Notes: generated from the letters alone by a model not told the origin. A stretch of DNA of 64,000 bases from Massilia sp. CFBP 13721 (GCF_014842025.1 NZ_JACYUY010000004.1:62001-126000), one strand, 5' to 3'. Counted from the first letter of the stretch, positions 17,300-27,535 are shown. Numbers and translations are program-made.

Positions 17300-17751
17300 T
17301 CCTGTGGCGCCATGCGCAAGCAGAGGATGGAGAACCCGACGCCGGCCGCGCGCTGACGGCGAAAGGCAAGCGCCATGCCGCGCGCATCGGCGCCTGGCTC
17401 GACGGACAGTTGCCGGAGGGCTGCCGCGTGCTGGTCAGTCCAGCCGTGCGCTGCCGCCAGACTGCGGACGGCCTGGGACGCCGCTACACGGTCCATGAAG
17501 CGCTCGATACCGGATCGACCCCTGAACGCATGCTGGAAGCCTGCGGCTGGCCCGACCACCGCTTTCCCGCCCTGCTGGTCGGCCACCAGCCGCAACTGGG
17601 CGAGCTGGCGGCGCTGGTGCTGGCGGGCGCCCGGCAGCCCTGGAAGATTCGCAAGGGAAGCGTCCTCTGGATCCAGGGATCGGACGCCGAGGACAGCCAG
17701 CCGTTCATCCGCCTGGCCGTCGGCCCGGAACTGATCGGCAAGCTGCGCTGA
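17290..17751 (+). CDS. sixA: phosphohistidine phosphatase SixA-like
   Basis: A 153-residue histidine phosphatase of the SixA branch. It opens MELILWRHAQAEDGEPDAGRAL, with the RHA/RHG catalytic His9, and has the second catalytic His in LLVGHQPQLGELAALVL. SixA dephosphorylates phosphohistidine proteins such as ArcB or NPr. It is often placed beside ppk and ppx in betaproteobacteria, as here, where its start overlaps the end of ppk1. A preceding AGGGAGAATTAAC serves as ribosome site. The polyphosphate link is contextual. Confidence 0.9.
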   Translation: MELILWRHAQAEDGEPDAGRALTAKGKRHAARIGAWLDGQLPEGCRVLVSPAVRCRQTADGLGRRYTVHEALDTGSTPERMLEACGWPDHRFPALLVGHQPQLGELAALVLAGARQPWKIRKGSVLWIQGSDAEDSQPFIRLAVGPELIGKLR

Positions 17752-17772
17752 GCATGAACCCGGCGCTGGCGC

Positions 17773-19227
17773 CTATCCTTCCCTGAACTGGAAGGCGGTG
17801 CCGGCGTCTTCCCAGGCGGCGCGCTCGCGTTCGAGCCAGAAACGCATGGTCGGGTGCTGCTGCAGCCACCCGGGCGCCAGTTCCACCTCGATCCGGCTCT
17901 TCATGCGCAGCCGGAAGCCATCGAGATCGTCGTCGACGCGCGCGTGCATGCAGGCCACCGCCAGGCGCAGCGCCAGCAGCATGCGCGCCTGCGCAGGCTC
18001 GCCCAGCGCCTCGCGCACCTTGCGCAGGTTGCCTTTGTGGCCGAGCACCAACGTCGCCATCAGGCGCTGTTCGCGCGTCGTGACCCCCGGCAGGTCGAGG
18101 TGCTCGACGATGTAGGCGCCGTGCTTGTGCGCGCCCGTGTGCGATACCGCCAGGCCCACTTCGTGCAGCATGCAGGCCCAGCCCAGGTAGTGCAGGCAGC
18201 TCGGGTCGCTCGCGCCAAGCTGGCCGTACAGGCGCAGGGCGATCGCGGCGCTACGCTGCGCCCGCCCGGCATCGACGCCGAAGCGTTCCATGCAGGCGAT
18301 GACCGCGAGATCGCGCCGGTCGTGCTGTTGCGCGCGCATTTCCAGGTCGGACAAGGCGCCCAGGCGCAGGCCGGCATTCAGTGCCTCGACCCGCTCGATG
18401 CCGAACTCCTCCATCGCGCCGGTCAGCACGCTGACGCCGCCCAGCACCGCGACCACCCGTTCGCGCTTCAGGCCGGGCACGTCGACGCGCTCCACATGGC
18501 CACATTCGACCAGTGCCGCGCGCAGCGCGCGCAGGCCGGCGAGCGACAGCGTGCCGTCGCCCAGGCTCGCGCGTGCGATCACGTCGGCCATCGCCCGCAT
18601 CGTGCCCGACGAACCGTAGGCGGCGCGCCAGCCATGCGCGCGGTAGCCGGCGACCGCATCCTCGAAGGTGGCGCGCGCCATCGTGACGGCGGCCTCGAAA
18701 CGGGACTCCTCGATGCGCCCGTCGGCAAAGAAGCGCGCGGCCTGGGGCTGGGTGCCGATGCTGAACGATTCGACCAGCGCGATGGCATCGCCGCAGCCGG
18801 CGATCACTTCGGTCGAGCCGCCGCCGATATCGATCACCAGCCGCCGTTCGGCGGGATCGGCCAGCGCGCGCGCCACGCCCATGTAAACCAGCCGGCCCTC
18901 TTCTTCGCCGGAGATGATTTCGATCGGGTAACCGAGCGCCTTTTCCGCCAGCGCCAGGAACTGGCTGGCGTTGCGCGCCACCCGCAAGGTGTTGGTGGCG
19001 ACCACGCGCACGCCGTCGAGGCGGTGCGCGCCCAGGACCTGCGCAAAGCCGGACAGGCTGCGCAAAGCCGTCTCGATCGCTTCCTCACTCAGGTTGCCGT
19101 CCACGTCGAGCCCGGCCGCCAGGCGCACCGGATCGCGCGCGCTGCGCACGATGCGCATGTCGCCATCGGCGGGCTCGCCGATGTGGAGCCGAAAACTGTT
19201 GGACCCGAGGTCGACTGCTGCAAACAT
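17773..19227 (-). CDS. ppx: exopolyphosphatase / Ppx-GppA phosphatase
   Basis: A 484-residue enzyme that removes terminal phosphate from polyphosphate (or from pppGpp). The start MFAAVDLGSNSFRLHIGE (ATG at 19227) is the ASKHA phosphate-1 loop; GEEEGRLVYMGV and VIDIGGGSTEVI give the catalytic Glu and second phosphate loop. Residues from about 310 form the all-helical HD-like C-terminal domain. It faces ppk1-sixA tail to tail, 21 bases apart, and is divergent from the CYTH/CHAD gene. Its opposition to PPK1 in polyphosphate turnover is well established for the family. Confidence 0.95.
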   Translation of the reverse strand: MFAAVDLGSNSFRLHIGEPADGDMRIVRSARDPVRLAAGLDVDGNLSEEAIETALRSLSGFAQVLGAHRLDGVRVVATNTLRVARNASQFLALAEKALGYPIEIISGEEEGRLVYMGVARALADPAERRLVIDIGGGSTEVIAGCGDAIALVESFSIGTQPQAARFFADGRIEESRFEAAVTMARATFEDAVAGYRAHGWRAAYGSSGTMRAMADVIARASLGDGTLSLAGLRALRAALVECGHVERVDVPGLKRERVVAVLGGVSVLTGAMEEFGIERVEALNAGLRLGALSDLEMRAQQHDRRDLAVIACMERFGVDAGRAQRSAAIALRLYGQLGASDPSCLHYLGWACMLHEVGLAVSHTGAHKHGAYIVEHLDLPGVTTREQRLMATLVLGHKGNLRKVREALGEPAQARMLLALRLAVACMHARVDDDLDGFRLRMKSRIEVELAPGWLQQHPTMRFWLERERAAWEDAGTAFQFREG

Positions 19228-19355
19228 ACGCTTCGCTTTCAAGAATTGAAGGACAGAGTATACAGCCGGCGGCGCGCCGCCGGGTACACGGATGGGGTAG
19301 CATGAAGCGACCATGGCAATGCCGCCTTCCCTCTGAATATCGCAAAAGGACCGAT

Positions 19356-20861
19356 ATGGAAACCGAACTGAAGCTCCACGTCCCACCCGCCCAGCTCGAG
19401 CGCATGCGCCAGCATCCGCTGCTGGCCGACCGCGCCACCGATGGAGCGCTCGAACAGCACCTGGTGGACACCTACTACGACACCGCCGCGCACGACCTGT
19501 GGCAGCACGGCCTGACGCTGCGCGTCCGCGAAGCCGACGGCGGCTGGATCCAGACCGTCAAGACCGCGGCCGCCACCTCGCCCGGCCTGCAGGAACGGGG
19601 CGAATGGGAATGTGCACTGCCCGATGCTACGCCACAACCGGCGCTGCTGGCGCGCCAGGTCGAGCCGGCGGCACTGGCGCAGCTGCTCGAGAGGGCCGCG
19701 GACGGATTGCAGCCGGTCTTGCGCAACCTGACGCACCGCACCACCTGGCGCCTGCGCTGGAGCGATGGCGACGAAGTCGAATGCGCACTCGACGCCGGCC
19801 GCATCGAAGCCGGCGGCGCCAATATCGAGATCGCCGAACTGGAACTCGAGATCAAACACGGTTCGTCGGCCCACCTGTTCGAACTTGCGCTGGCGCTGCA
19901 CGCCGATATCCCGCTGCGCATGTCGAACGACAGCAAAGCGGCGCGCGGCTTCGCCATGCTGCAGGCCACGCAGCCGCAACCGGTCAAGGCGCAGCCCGTC
20001 GAACTGGAGCGGCATGCGACGCTGGAAGATACTTACCGGCTGATCGGCCTGAATTGCCTGCGCCAAATGGAAGCCAATGTCCCGGGCGTGCTGAAGCAAG
20101 ACGTCGAGAGCCTGCACCAGATGCGTGTCGGGCTGCGGCGCCTGCGCGCCCTGGTCGACATGTTCGACGAACTGGCGCCGGCGCCGGCCGAGGTGAGCGA
20201 AGGACTCGACTGGCTGGCCGGCGCGCTCGGCGCCACGCGCGACTGGGACGTGCTGGCCGATTCGACGCTGGCGCGCGTGCACGGCATCGACCCGGCCGCG
20301 CTGCGCCAGGCGGCACGGGCCAGGGCCGACAAGCTGCACAAGGAACTCCTGCAGACCTTGCAGTCGGCGCGCTTTACACAGGTGCTGCTGAGCGTAAACG
20401 GCTGGCTGCACGCGCGCGGCTGGCGGCCGGAGACGGGGCTGCCGAAGCATTCGCCCCTGGCGGCACGCGCGTCGCGCGCTTGCCGGCCCCTGCTGCGCAA
20501 GGCGGAAAAGCGCCTGGGCCGCCGTATTGCCGACTTCGACGGCAGCGAGCCGCATCAGCGTCACCGGATCCGCATCGCCGCCAAGAAGGCACGCTACGGC
20601 GCCGAATTTTTCCGCGACCTGCTGCCGGCAAAGGAGGTCAAGCGTTACGTGGCGCGGCTGTCGGACTTGCAGGACCGCCTGGGCCTGCTGAACGATTTCG
20701 CCGTTGCCGGCCAGTTGCTGCCGGAACTGCAGAAGGGTAATGGCGAGCTTGCGCGCCAGGCCGCCTACGCGCGCGGCTACCTGGTCGCGGCGTCGGAGGC
20801 CGACAATGGCGCACTGGCTGCGTCGCTGAAGACGGTCACCAAGCTGCGCCTGTCGCGCTAG
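19356..20861 (+). CDS. CYTH-CHAD protein (inorganic triphosphatase/polyphosphate-binding)
   Basis: A 501-residue two-domain protein read from the ATG at 19356 (METELKLHV). The N-terminal CYTH domain (about 1-200) has the ExExK motif at residues 2-6 and later acidic and basic tunnel residues, and is expected to hydrolyse inorganic triphosphate in a metal-dependent way, like E. coli YgiF. The C-terminal CHAD domain (about 225-495) is helical, with conserved histidines and arginines in LHQMRVGLRRLRALVDMF and HQRHRIRIAAKKARYGAEFF, and is known to bind polyphosphate. An upstream in-frame start at 19302 adds no family sequence. It is divergent from ppx and belongs to the polyphosphate group. Confidence 0.93.
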   Translation: METELKLHVPPAQLERMRQHPLLADRATDGALEQHLVDTYYDTAAHDLWQHGLTLRVREADGGWIQTVKTAAATSPGLQERGEWECALPDATPQPALLARQVEPAALAQLLERAADGLQPVLRNLTHRTTWRLRWSDGDEVECALDAGRIEAGGANIEIAELELEIKHGSSAHLFELALALHADIPLRMSNDSKAARGFAMLQATQPQPVKAQPVELERHATLEDTYRLIGLNCLRQMEANVPGVLKQDVESLHQMRVGLRRLRALVDMFDELAPAPAEVSEGLDWLAGALGATRDWDVLADSTLARVHGIDPAALRQAARARADKLHKELLQTLQSARFTQVLLSVNGWLHARGWRPETGLPKHSPLAARASRACRPLLRKAEKRLGRRIADFDGSEPHQRHRIRIAAKKARYGAEFFRDLLPAKEVKRYVARLSDLQDRLGLLNDFAVAGQLLPELQKGNGELARQAAYARGYLVAASEADNGALAASLKTVTKLRLSR

Positions 20862-20883
20862 CGGCGCCCACATGCGGGGGCCG

Positions 20884-21045
20884 CTACGCGCGGCCCTCAG
20901 GGTCACCCGAGCGCTCCTCGTCGAGTTCCCGCTCGAACGTTTTGCGGTCGTTCGCGTTGATGTGAAGGACCCAGGCGACGAGAAGAAGCGCGAGAAACGA
21001 AAACAGGATCATGGTCATCATGGTGTCGTTGGCCGTCGGTGGCAT
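20884..21045 (-). CDS. 53-residue single-pass membrane protein
   Basis: A short minus-strand frame encodes 53 residues. A polar N-terminus is followed by one clear transmembrane helix (TMILFSFLALLLVAWVLHI, about residues 11-29) and a charged tail (NDRKTFERELDEERSGDPEG), the layout of many small inner-membrane proteins. It lies just after the end of the broken GGDEF-EAL gene on the same strand. No strong ribosome site is visible before ATG at 21045; internal ATGs at residues 9, 10 and 12 are alternatives. Function unknown. Confidence 0.5.
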   Translation of the reverse strand: MPPTANDTMMTMILFSFLALLLVAWVLHINANDRKTFERELDEERSGDPEGRA

Positions 21046-21070
21046 TGTCAATGGGAGAGCAAGCAGGGTT

Positions 21071-23405
21071 TCAGGCGCATACGCGCAGCCGGGCAGCGAG
21101 GAAGCGGACCGCGATGTCCTCGGCAGGCAGCGGCCGCGCGATATGGAAGCCCCGCACTTCGTCGCAACCGAGTTCCTGCAGGATGCGCAGCTGCGCCGCC
21201 GTTTCCACGCCTTCGGCGACGACCGTCATGCGCAGCGCGTGCGCCATCGAGACGATCGCCTCGAAGAAGACCCTGCCCTCGCCCTGCTCGAGTTCATCAC
21301 GAGCGCGCCGATCGGCAGGATCAATCCGCTCGATTCGGCCAGCGGAATGAAGTCGCCCGGCGGGACCATGCCGGACTCGGGATGGCGCCAGCGCAGCAGC
21401 GCTTCCATGCTCAGCAGCGCGCCCGACACCGGGTCGACCCGCGGCTGGTAGTGCAGCAGGAACTGGTCGGCCTCGACCGCCCGCGCCAGTTGTCCCTTGA
21501 GGAAGGCGCGGCGGGCGGTCTGCCCCGACAGGAACTGGTCGAAGAAGCGGTACTGGCCCTTGCCTTCGTCCTTGGCGGCATACATCGCGATATCGGCATT
21601 GCGGATCAGGGTGCCGGCGTCGTGGCCGTCGCGCGGGAACAGGCTGATGCCGACCGAGGCGCCAACGGCCGCCTGCACGCCGCCATCGAGCGTGAACGGC
21701 GCCGCGAAGGCTGTGACGATGCGTTCGGCGACGGCCGCAATGTGGTCCTCGCCGATGGGCGCGTCGTCGGTCGGCGGGCGCAGCAGCACGACGAATTCGT
21801 CGCCGCCGAAACGCACCACCTGGTCGCTGGGCCGCACCAGGGTGCCGAGCCGGCGCGCCGCCGCGACCAGCAACGCGTCGCCGACGGCGTGGCCATGCGA
21901 ATCGTTGACCCCCTTGAACTCGTCCAGGTCGATGAACAGCAAGGCCAGTCCACCGCCATCCGGCGCCCCGCCGCCCAGCAGCGCCGGCATGAAATTCAGC
22001 AGCCAGCTGCGGTTGCGCAGGCCGGTCAGCACGTCCTCGTTGGCGAGCCGCTCCATGTCGGTCTCGTGTTGCTTGCGCTCGCTGATGTCCTGCAGGGTGA
22101 TGGCCAGGCCGTCCCCGACGCGCACCAGCCGCCGCCGGCCCCAGGCTATCGTGAGGCGGTCGTCATGCGGCATGCGCCGGTCTTCCTCGTAAAAACCGTT
22201 CGACATCGCCAGCCGGTAGGTCGCGATGACCTCGTCACCCGCGAGACCGCGATCGAGCGACGACACGGCGCGCCCGACCAGCTCGGCGCGGCGGAAACCG
22301 TAAAAAGCGGCGCCGCGCTCGTTGCAGTCGATGATCCGGAAGTCGACGATCTGGCCCTTGCGGTCGCGCAGCGGCGCCGCCATGTAAAAGCCGTCGTTGG
22401 CGCTTTCGGTGGCGGTGCGGTAGGCCAGGCGCACCGCTTCGTGCTCGCGTTCGCGCGCGGCCGCGCGCAGCGACAGCACGCTGGCCAGGCCGGAGAGCAG
22501 CAGCAGGCAGGCGCTTGCGGCGACGGCGCGGTCGCGGCTCGCTTCCCAATACTGGCGCGCCGCGGCATTGCCTTCGTGCCGGGACAGCGCGGCGACGGCC
22601 ACCACGGGATAGACGGGAGAATCGCGCCAGCCCAGTGCGCGTGCCACGCCATCGCGAAACGCCTCGGCGCCGACCAGGCGCGGTCCGCTGCCGAGGATGC
22701 CGATCGCGGGCAGGTTCAGTACCTGCCGGTTCGCCGTGCGCGCGGCGCCGCCCTGCTCGATCCAGAACTTGCCGCCGCTGCCGGCCAGGGCCAGCAGTCC
22801 GTCGCGGCCGAGTGTCGATGCGCCGACAAAGGAGGTGAAGTAACTGCCGTCGACCGCCATCACGACGATGCCGTCGAACTCGTCGTCGGCACGATCGAGC
22901 CGGCGCGTGAACAGGACCGGCTGGCGCTCGCCCTCGAACCCGGCAGGCGCCAGGTCGACGCGCAGCGCGGTGGAATTGTTGTTCTGATGCTGGAGGAAAA
23001 AAGCGGTCCCGGCCACGGACGGCGGCATGCCCGCGCCCTTGGTGGATGAGCGCACGACGCCATCCGCACCGACGATGGTCACCGAAACGAAGGCCTGGTC
23101 GGTAACATGCCATCGGCCCGCATGTCCTCGATCAGGCCGGGCTTGCGCGCGTTCTCCCAGCCATACTTGAGCTGCATGGTGATCTGGTCCATCTGCGCGA
23201 TCGAGCGCGTCACATACTGTTCGTAAGCCTGCGCATAGGTGTCGGCTTCCTTGAGCACTAGCGCCTCGGCACGCTCCGCCTCGGTATCGGCGCGCGCCAG
23301 CGTCACCATCCACAGCGCAATACAGCACAGCATGGCAAGGACCGGCCACAGGACGGCGAGAAAGCGGTTGGTACGGGAAAGCGAGGAAGAGGCTGGTTTC
23401 ATCAT
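21071..23405 (-). pseudogene. broken membrane-bound CHASE/PAS-GGDEF-EAL gene
   Basis: A c-di-GMP signalling gene broken at two places. The start (ATG 23405, MMKPASSSLSRTNRF) gives a membrane helix and the beginning of a periplasmic sensor in one frame, ending near 23105. The sensor, second helix, PAS domain and GGDEF domain (FGGDEFVVLL intact, RPSD inhibitory site) continue in another frame from about 23115, as expected for a one-base loss. The EAL domain begins (SMEALLRWRHP, GLILPIGALVM) but breaks near 21300. Its last part (FFEAIVSMAHALRMTVVAEG onward) follows in yet another frame with the middle of about 110-120 residues missing. A phosphodiesterase is therefore impossible; a GGDEF fragment could still be made. 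Confidence 0.8.
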
Positions 23406-23592
23406 GTACATCAGAGGCCACGGCGGCGCAAGCTTGCGCAGGCCCCGCTGGGCCTCGTCGGCCGGACTGGGGAGTCCGGCTGCGCGAGCCGCGAGTCTAC
23501 AGCGGCAATGTGACCATTTCATGAATCCCGGGCATGCCATGTCCGAGCAAGCCCGGCTGTGACCGATCACGCCGGCATGCTACCCGATTGGC

Positions 23593-23610
23593 ATGTCAAA
23601 CGCCTGTCAC
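23593..23610 (+). promoter_or_regulatory. Pho-box-like site upstream of the phasin gene
   Basis: ATGTCAAacgcCTGTCAC has two half-sites in 11-base register: the second matches CTGTCAY fully and the first matches TGTCA. A weak -10 (TAAGGT, 23621-23626) follows at the same 10-base spacing seen before ppk1. It points towards the phasin gene 165 bases downstream. Phosphate limitation commonly raises polyhydroxyalkanoate storage, which makes the site plausible. Confidence 0.45.
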
Positions 23611-23695
23611 AAACCGGGCCTAAGGTAGCGAACGCGGGCCTGGAATACGGGCCCGAGAATGCAACCCAACAGCCGGGTTGCGACTGAATTGCCAC
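23611..23695 (+). repeat. 85-nt conserved leader-like sequence, copy 1
   Basis: This stretch matches 27711-27796 along its length: AAACCGGGCC, GGTAGCGAAC, ATACGG, GCAACCC and GACTGAATTGCCAC are shared or nearly so. It can fold into a stem from CGGGCC with GGCCCG and a second one from GCAACCC with GGGTTGC. It directly follows the Pho-box-like site and precedes the phasin gene, so it could be a transcribed leader. Its first bases would overlap the -10 region, which weakens a purely RNA explanation. Confidence 0.45.
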
Positions 23696-23774
23696 TATCC
23701 TTGGCCCGCCAGATGCCGCAATCAGTAACTGACGTGCCCGTCTGTTTGTGAACCTTCACTTCATGAGGTATGCC

Positions 23775-24410
23775 ATGTTCCCCTTCTCGCAATCCGTCAC
23801 CCCCGCAGTCCGCGCCCATCTCGACGCGCAGGCCGCATTCCTGAACGACATGTCGAAATCGATGTCGCGCTCGTTCCAGGAGCTCTGCCAGCTCAACATG
23901 CAACTCGGCCAGACCATGCTGGAGGAAAGCACGACCGCCAGCCACCAGCTGCTGACCAGCAAGGAACCCACCGACCTGATCTCCGTGGCGGCCTCGCGCG
24001 CGCAACCCGCGTTCCAGAAGCTGCACGCATACCAGCAGCACATCTCGCGCGTCGCGGCCGATTCTCAGGTCGATTTCGCCCGCGTCACGCAGCAGCACGT
24101 GCAGGAAACGACGCGCACCGCACGCCAGTTGGCGGACCAGGTCGAACGCACTGCCACTGAAGAGACCAACCGTAGCATGCAGCGTCAGGAAGAAACGCTG
24201 AAAAACTTCCGCGACCCGTTCGAACACGCCAGTGCGCAGCGCAATGACGGCGGCAGCCACCACGGCAGCATGCAGGCCACGGGCGAGGCAGCAGGCGCCG
24301 GCGCGCACATCCAAATGGATGGCGAGCGCGCTTCGTTCCAGGGCAGTATGCAGGGTGGCCAGGCGGCGCAGGGCAACCAGTCGACGACGAAGGCAGGCAA
24401 GTCGGCCTGA
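23775..24410 (+). CDS. phasin family protein (polyhydroxyalkanoate granule-associated)
   Basis: A 211-residue helical protein from ATG at 23775, preceded by TGAGG; an in-frame ATG at 23763 would add four residues. Residues 10-140 are heptad-like and amphipathic (FLNDMSKSMSRSFQELCQLN, QPAFQKLHAYQQHISRVAAD), the phasin_2 pattern. The tail from about 160 is Gly/Gln/Ser-rich and low in complexity. Phasins coat storage granules and control their number and size; none of the biosynthetic pha genes are in the window. A strong hairpin follows the gene. Confidence 0.88.
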   Translation: MFPFSQSVTPAVRAHLDAQAAFLNDMSKSMSRSFQELCQLNMQLGQTMLEESTTASHQLLTSKEPTDLISVAASRAQPAFQKLHAYQQHISRVAADSQVDFARVTQQHVQETTRTARQLADQVERTATEETNRSMQRQEETLKNFRDPFEHASAQRNDGGSHHGSMQATGEAAGAGAHIQMDGERASFQGSMQGGQAAQGNQSTTKAGKSA

Positions 24411-24435
24411 TGCCGGTTGAGCGTTAGTCGTTGGG

Positions 24436-24468
24436 GGCCGGCAGTGCGTGACCACACGTGCCGGCCTT
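24436..24468 (+). terminator. hairpin terminator after the phasin gene
   Basis: GGCCGGCA (24436-24443) pairs with TGCCGGCC (24459-24466), and inside it CGTG pairs with CACG around ACCA. The tail TTCTT is only partly U-rich, so termination efficiency is uncertain. Confidence 0.55.
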
Positions 24469-24562
24469 CTTGCACGTCGGCGGTCTCTTGCAACCGGCTG
24501 GCCATACAAGCGTTCCAATCTCGCCGGCGCTGGCGGCTGGGGCGCTGCGGCTTCCTGACGGC

Positions 24563-25675
24563 TTATTCGAGCCCTTTCCACCACTGCGTGAACTGCTGCT
24601 GCGGATCCCCCAAATAAACCGGCTCGCCGATACGCGGCGTCACCAGCCGGTAGCGCTTCCCTTTACTCGCCGCGACGGCACGCTCGAACGGTTCGTCCCA
24701 GGCATGGCGCGCCAGGGTAAAACGGCCGGCGTGGCCGCTCAGGAGCGCCCCCGCGCCGAGGATCTCGGCCGCGCGGGAGGCTTCTTCCGGCGTCATGTGG
24801 ATGTCGGCCCACTTCGCGTTGTACTGCCCGCCATCCATCGCAATGAAATCGAAGCGTTCGAAGCGCTTGCCGATGGCGGCGAAATGCGGGCCGAAACCGG
24901 TGTCGCCGCTGAAGTACAGGCGCCGCCCCGCCGTCTCGAGCGCATAGCTGGCCCACAGGCTCTGGTTGCGCTGCATGAAGCGGCCCGAGTAATGCTGGGC
25001 CGGCAGCACGTGCACCCGCAGGCCGGGTTCGAGCTCGACGCTGCCGTGCCAGTTCATTTCGCGGATCTTCTCCGGGCCGTAGCCCCAGTGGCGCAGATGG
25101 GCGCCATTCCCGAGCCCGGCGATGACCAGCCGCGTCTTCGGTTCAAGCGCCTTCATCGTCTTGTAATCGAGATGGTCGTAGTGGTCGTGGGTGATCAGGA
25201 CGGCGTCGATCTCGGGCAAATCCTCGATCGTGAACGGCGTGGTGCCATCGTAGGCGCGCACCATCCACGGGAGCGGCGCAGCATAACTGCTGAAGACCGG
25301 GTCGATCAGCAGCCGCTTGCCGCCCACCTGCACGAAATACGACGAGTGGCCGAGCCAGACCACGATGTCCTGCTCGCGCGGCAGCGCGGACAAGTCCGTT
25401 TTGACGGCGGGCAGCGCGGCGCCTGGCGCCGAGCGCGGATCGCGCGGCTCGAAGCGGCCGCGCAGCATCCGCCACGCCATGCCGATCCCGCCGGGGCGTG
25501 GCGGCGAAGCGACCTCGTTGCGGAAGGCGCCGTCGCGGTACTGCGGTGCTGCCTGCAACTGCTGCGGTTCAGGCAGGTGGCCGAGCGAGGGTACGACATA
25601 GGCGCAGGCGGTGACCCCGAGGGCGCAGGCCAGCGCCAGGCTCGATAGAAGGAATCGTTTCAAATTCGGTTTCAA
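24563..25675 (-). CDS. MBL-fold metallohydrolase lipoprotein (UlaG/NAPE-PLD-like)
   Basis: A 370-residue protein with a lipoprotein signal: hydrophobic residues 8-22 end in the lipobox VTAC (Cys24). The mature part has the metallo-beta-lactamase motif THDHYDHLDY (about 160-169), with further metal ligands in VLPAQHYSGR, YFSGDTGFGPHF and LLSGHAGRFTLARH. The FEPRDPRSAPG to GHSSYFVQVGGKRLLIDPVFS region is typical of the NAPE-PLD/UlaG-like group that cleaves phosphodiesters or lactones. Substrate unknown; likely periplasmic and membrane-anchored. Monocistronic by spacing. Confidence 0.85.
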   Translation of the reverse strand: MKPNLKRFLLSSLALACALGVTACAYVVPSLGHLPEPQQLQAAPQYRDGAFRNEVASPPRPGGIGMAWRMLRGRFEPRDPRSAPGAALPAVKTDLSALPREQDIVVWLGHSSYFVQVGGKRLLIDPVFSSYAAPLPWMVRAYDGTTPFTIEDLPEIDAVLITHDHYDHLDYKTMKALEPKTRLVIAGLGNGAHLRHWGYGPEKIREMNWHGSVELEPGLRVHVLPAQHYSGRFMQRNQSLWASYALETAGRRLYFSGDTGFGPHFAAIGKRFERFDFIAMDGGQYNAKWADIHMTPEEASRAAEILGAGALLSGHAGRFTLARHAWDEPFERAVAASKGKRYRLVTPRIGEPVYLGDPQQQFTQWWKGLE

Positions 25676-25710
25676 GTTTGCTCCAGGGTGAACATGGCAG
25701 GCGTATCCTA

Positions 25711-25893
<183 letters not shown>

Positions 25894-25927
25894 TCATGCT
25901 CCCGGAGGGCACGGCAGCACTGAAGAA

Positions 25928-27535
25928 TCAGCTCTCGACCTGCAGGAAATGTCGTTCCACTTTCTGGTGCAACGCGTGTCCGGCATGCTCTCGATCGACC
26001 TTGAACGTACCGACCAGCCCCGCCAGGCTGCCCGCCTGGTCGTGCATGGCGCCGGCAGCGGCAGCGGCCTGCTCCACCAGCGAGGCGTTCTGCCGGGTCA
26101 CCTCATCCATCTCGGCGATTGCGCGCCCAACCTGCTCGATGCCATCCGCCTGCTCGGCACTGGCCGCATTGATCGCGGCGAGAATGGATCCCAACTGCTC
26201 CACGCCGGCGACGATGTCGTTCATGGTGGCGCCGGCGACCGTCGCCAGATCCGCGCCAGACGCGATTTCCTCGGCCGAGTCGCCGATCAACTTCTTGATC
26301 TCCTTGGCCGCCGCCGCCGAACGCTGTGCGAGCGCGCGTACTTCGGCCGCGACGACGGCAAAGCCACGTCCCGACTCGCCCGCCCGTGCGGCCTCGACCG
26401 CGGCGTTCAGCGCGAGGATATTGGTCTGGAAGGCGATGCCGTCGATGACGCCCGTAATATCGACGATTTTTTTTGCCGATAGCTGAATCGCTTCCATTTT
26501 CGATGCCATTTGCGCGACCGCGTGTCCGCCCGCCACGGCAACCCCGGAGGCCGATTGGGCAAGCGCGCTGGCCTGATGGGCATTGGCGCTGTTTTGCTTG
26601 ACGGTGGCGGTCAGTTCGTACATCGATGCCGCTGTCTCTTCGAGCGCGCCGGCCTGGCGTTCGGTCCGCCGCGACAGGTCGACATTGCCGGCCGCGATCT
26701 CGGCTGAGGCGAGGTCGATGGCCAGCGCACCACCCTGCACTTGGGCGACGGTAGCGGACATGCTGGCGGTCATCGTGTTGAGTGCGTCGAACAGGCGGCC
26801 GATTTCGTCCCTGCGGTCGTGCCGGATCAGTACGAGCAGGTTGCCGCCGGCGACCTGCTCGGCGAGCGCGACCGCTTCGTGCAAGGGCCGCACGATGTCG
26901 CGCGTCAGCCGCCAGGCCAGGCCGCCGCCCGCGACCAGTGCCGCCAGGCCGAGCAGCGCCAGCAACGCGTGGCTGGTTTGCGCCGCGCGGGCGGAGCGCG
27001 CGGCGAGCTCGCGCGCATGGCTTGCTTCGTAATCGAGCAGAGCCTGCAAACTATCGATGTAACGCTTGAACAGCGGTTCGAGCTTGCTGCCAACCAGCGC
27101 TTCCACTTCTTGCGTCCTGCCTTGATCCTTGGCGCGGATGACCTCTGCTGTCGCAGCGGCAATGCCGGCCTTTCGATCGATCGTGTCCTGCACCAGGACC
27201 TTCTCCGCAGCGGACATCGGCAGCGCGGCGAGGCTGCGATCGATGACTGCCGCCTTCTTTTCGCCACGCGCCAGCTGGTCCTTGTACAGGTCGGCCAATT
27301 CCAGGCTGTCGCTGCGTGCAATCGACATCACCAGCAAGCCATTCAGCTGGGTTACCCCGAGCAAATTCGACGCCAGCAGCTGTTTTGCAAGCTTGTCATC
27401 GACAAGATCGCGCGCAATACGGTCGCCGGTATGGATGCGCCAGATGGCGACGCCCGAGATGATGCCGATAACAAGGAGAAGAATGCCGAATGCGCCGAGG
27501 ATTCTGGTGCGCGTAGTGAGCGTTGCGAAGCGCAT
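25928..27535 (-). CDS. methyl-accepting chemotaxis protein
   Basis: A 535-residue chemoreceptor. An N-terminal transmembrane helix (about 10-30) is followed by a helical periplasmic sensor (about 31-185) of the four-helix-bundle type. A second helix (about 188-210), a HAMP linker (to about 265) and a cytoplasmic signalling domain follow, with the invariant hairpin tip in [20 protein letters not shown]. The methylation helices look complete; no C-terminal CheR-binding pentapeptide is visible. No other chemotaxis genes are nearby. Ligand unknown. Confidence 0.93.
   Translation of the reverse strand: MRFATLTTRTRILGAFGILLLVIGIISGVAIWRIHTGDRIARDLVDDKLAKQLLASNLLGVTQLNGLLVMSIARSDSLELADLYKDQLARGEKKAAVIDRSLAALPMSAAEKVLVQDTIDRKAGIAAATAEVIRAKDQGRTQEVEALVGSKLEPLFKRYIDSLQALLDYEASHARELAARSARAAQTSHALLALLGLAALVAGGGLAWRLTRDIVRPLHEAVALAEQVAGGNLLVLIRHDRRDEIGRLFDALNTMTASMSATVAQVQGGALAIDLASAEIAAGNVDLSRRTERQAGALEETAASMYELTATVKQNSANAHQASALAQSASGVAVAGGHAVAQMASKMEAIQLSAKKIVDITGVIDGIAFQTNILALNAAVEAARAGESGRGFAVVAAEVRALAQRSAAAAKEIKKLIGDSAEEIASGADLATVAGATMNDIVAGVEQLGSILAAINAASAEQADGIEQVGRAIAEMDEVTRQNASLVEQAAAAAGAMHDQAGSLAGLVGTFKVDREHAGHALHQKVERHFLQVES

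Noticed and set aside
20866..20900. GC-rich sequence after the CYTH-CHAD stop as a terminator
   Set aside because: No stem of useful length with a U tract could be drawn.
23607..24584. 325-codon minus-strand frame over the phasin gene
   Set aside because: Shadow of the phasin gene and its leader; composition is Arg/Ala-rich and no family is recognisable.
24563..25675. MBL lipoprotein as an antibiotic beta-lactamase
   Set aside because: Motif context is that of the UlaG/NAPE-PLD-like group, not of class B beta-lactamases.
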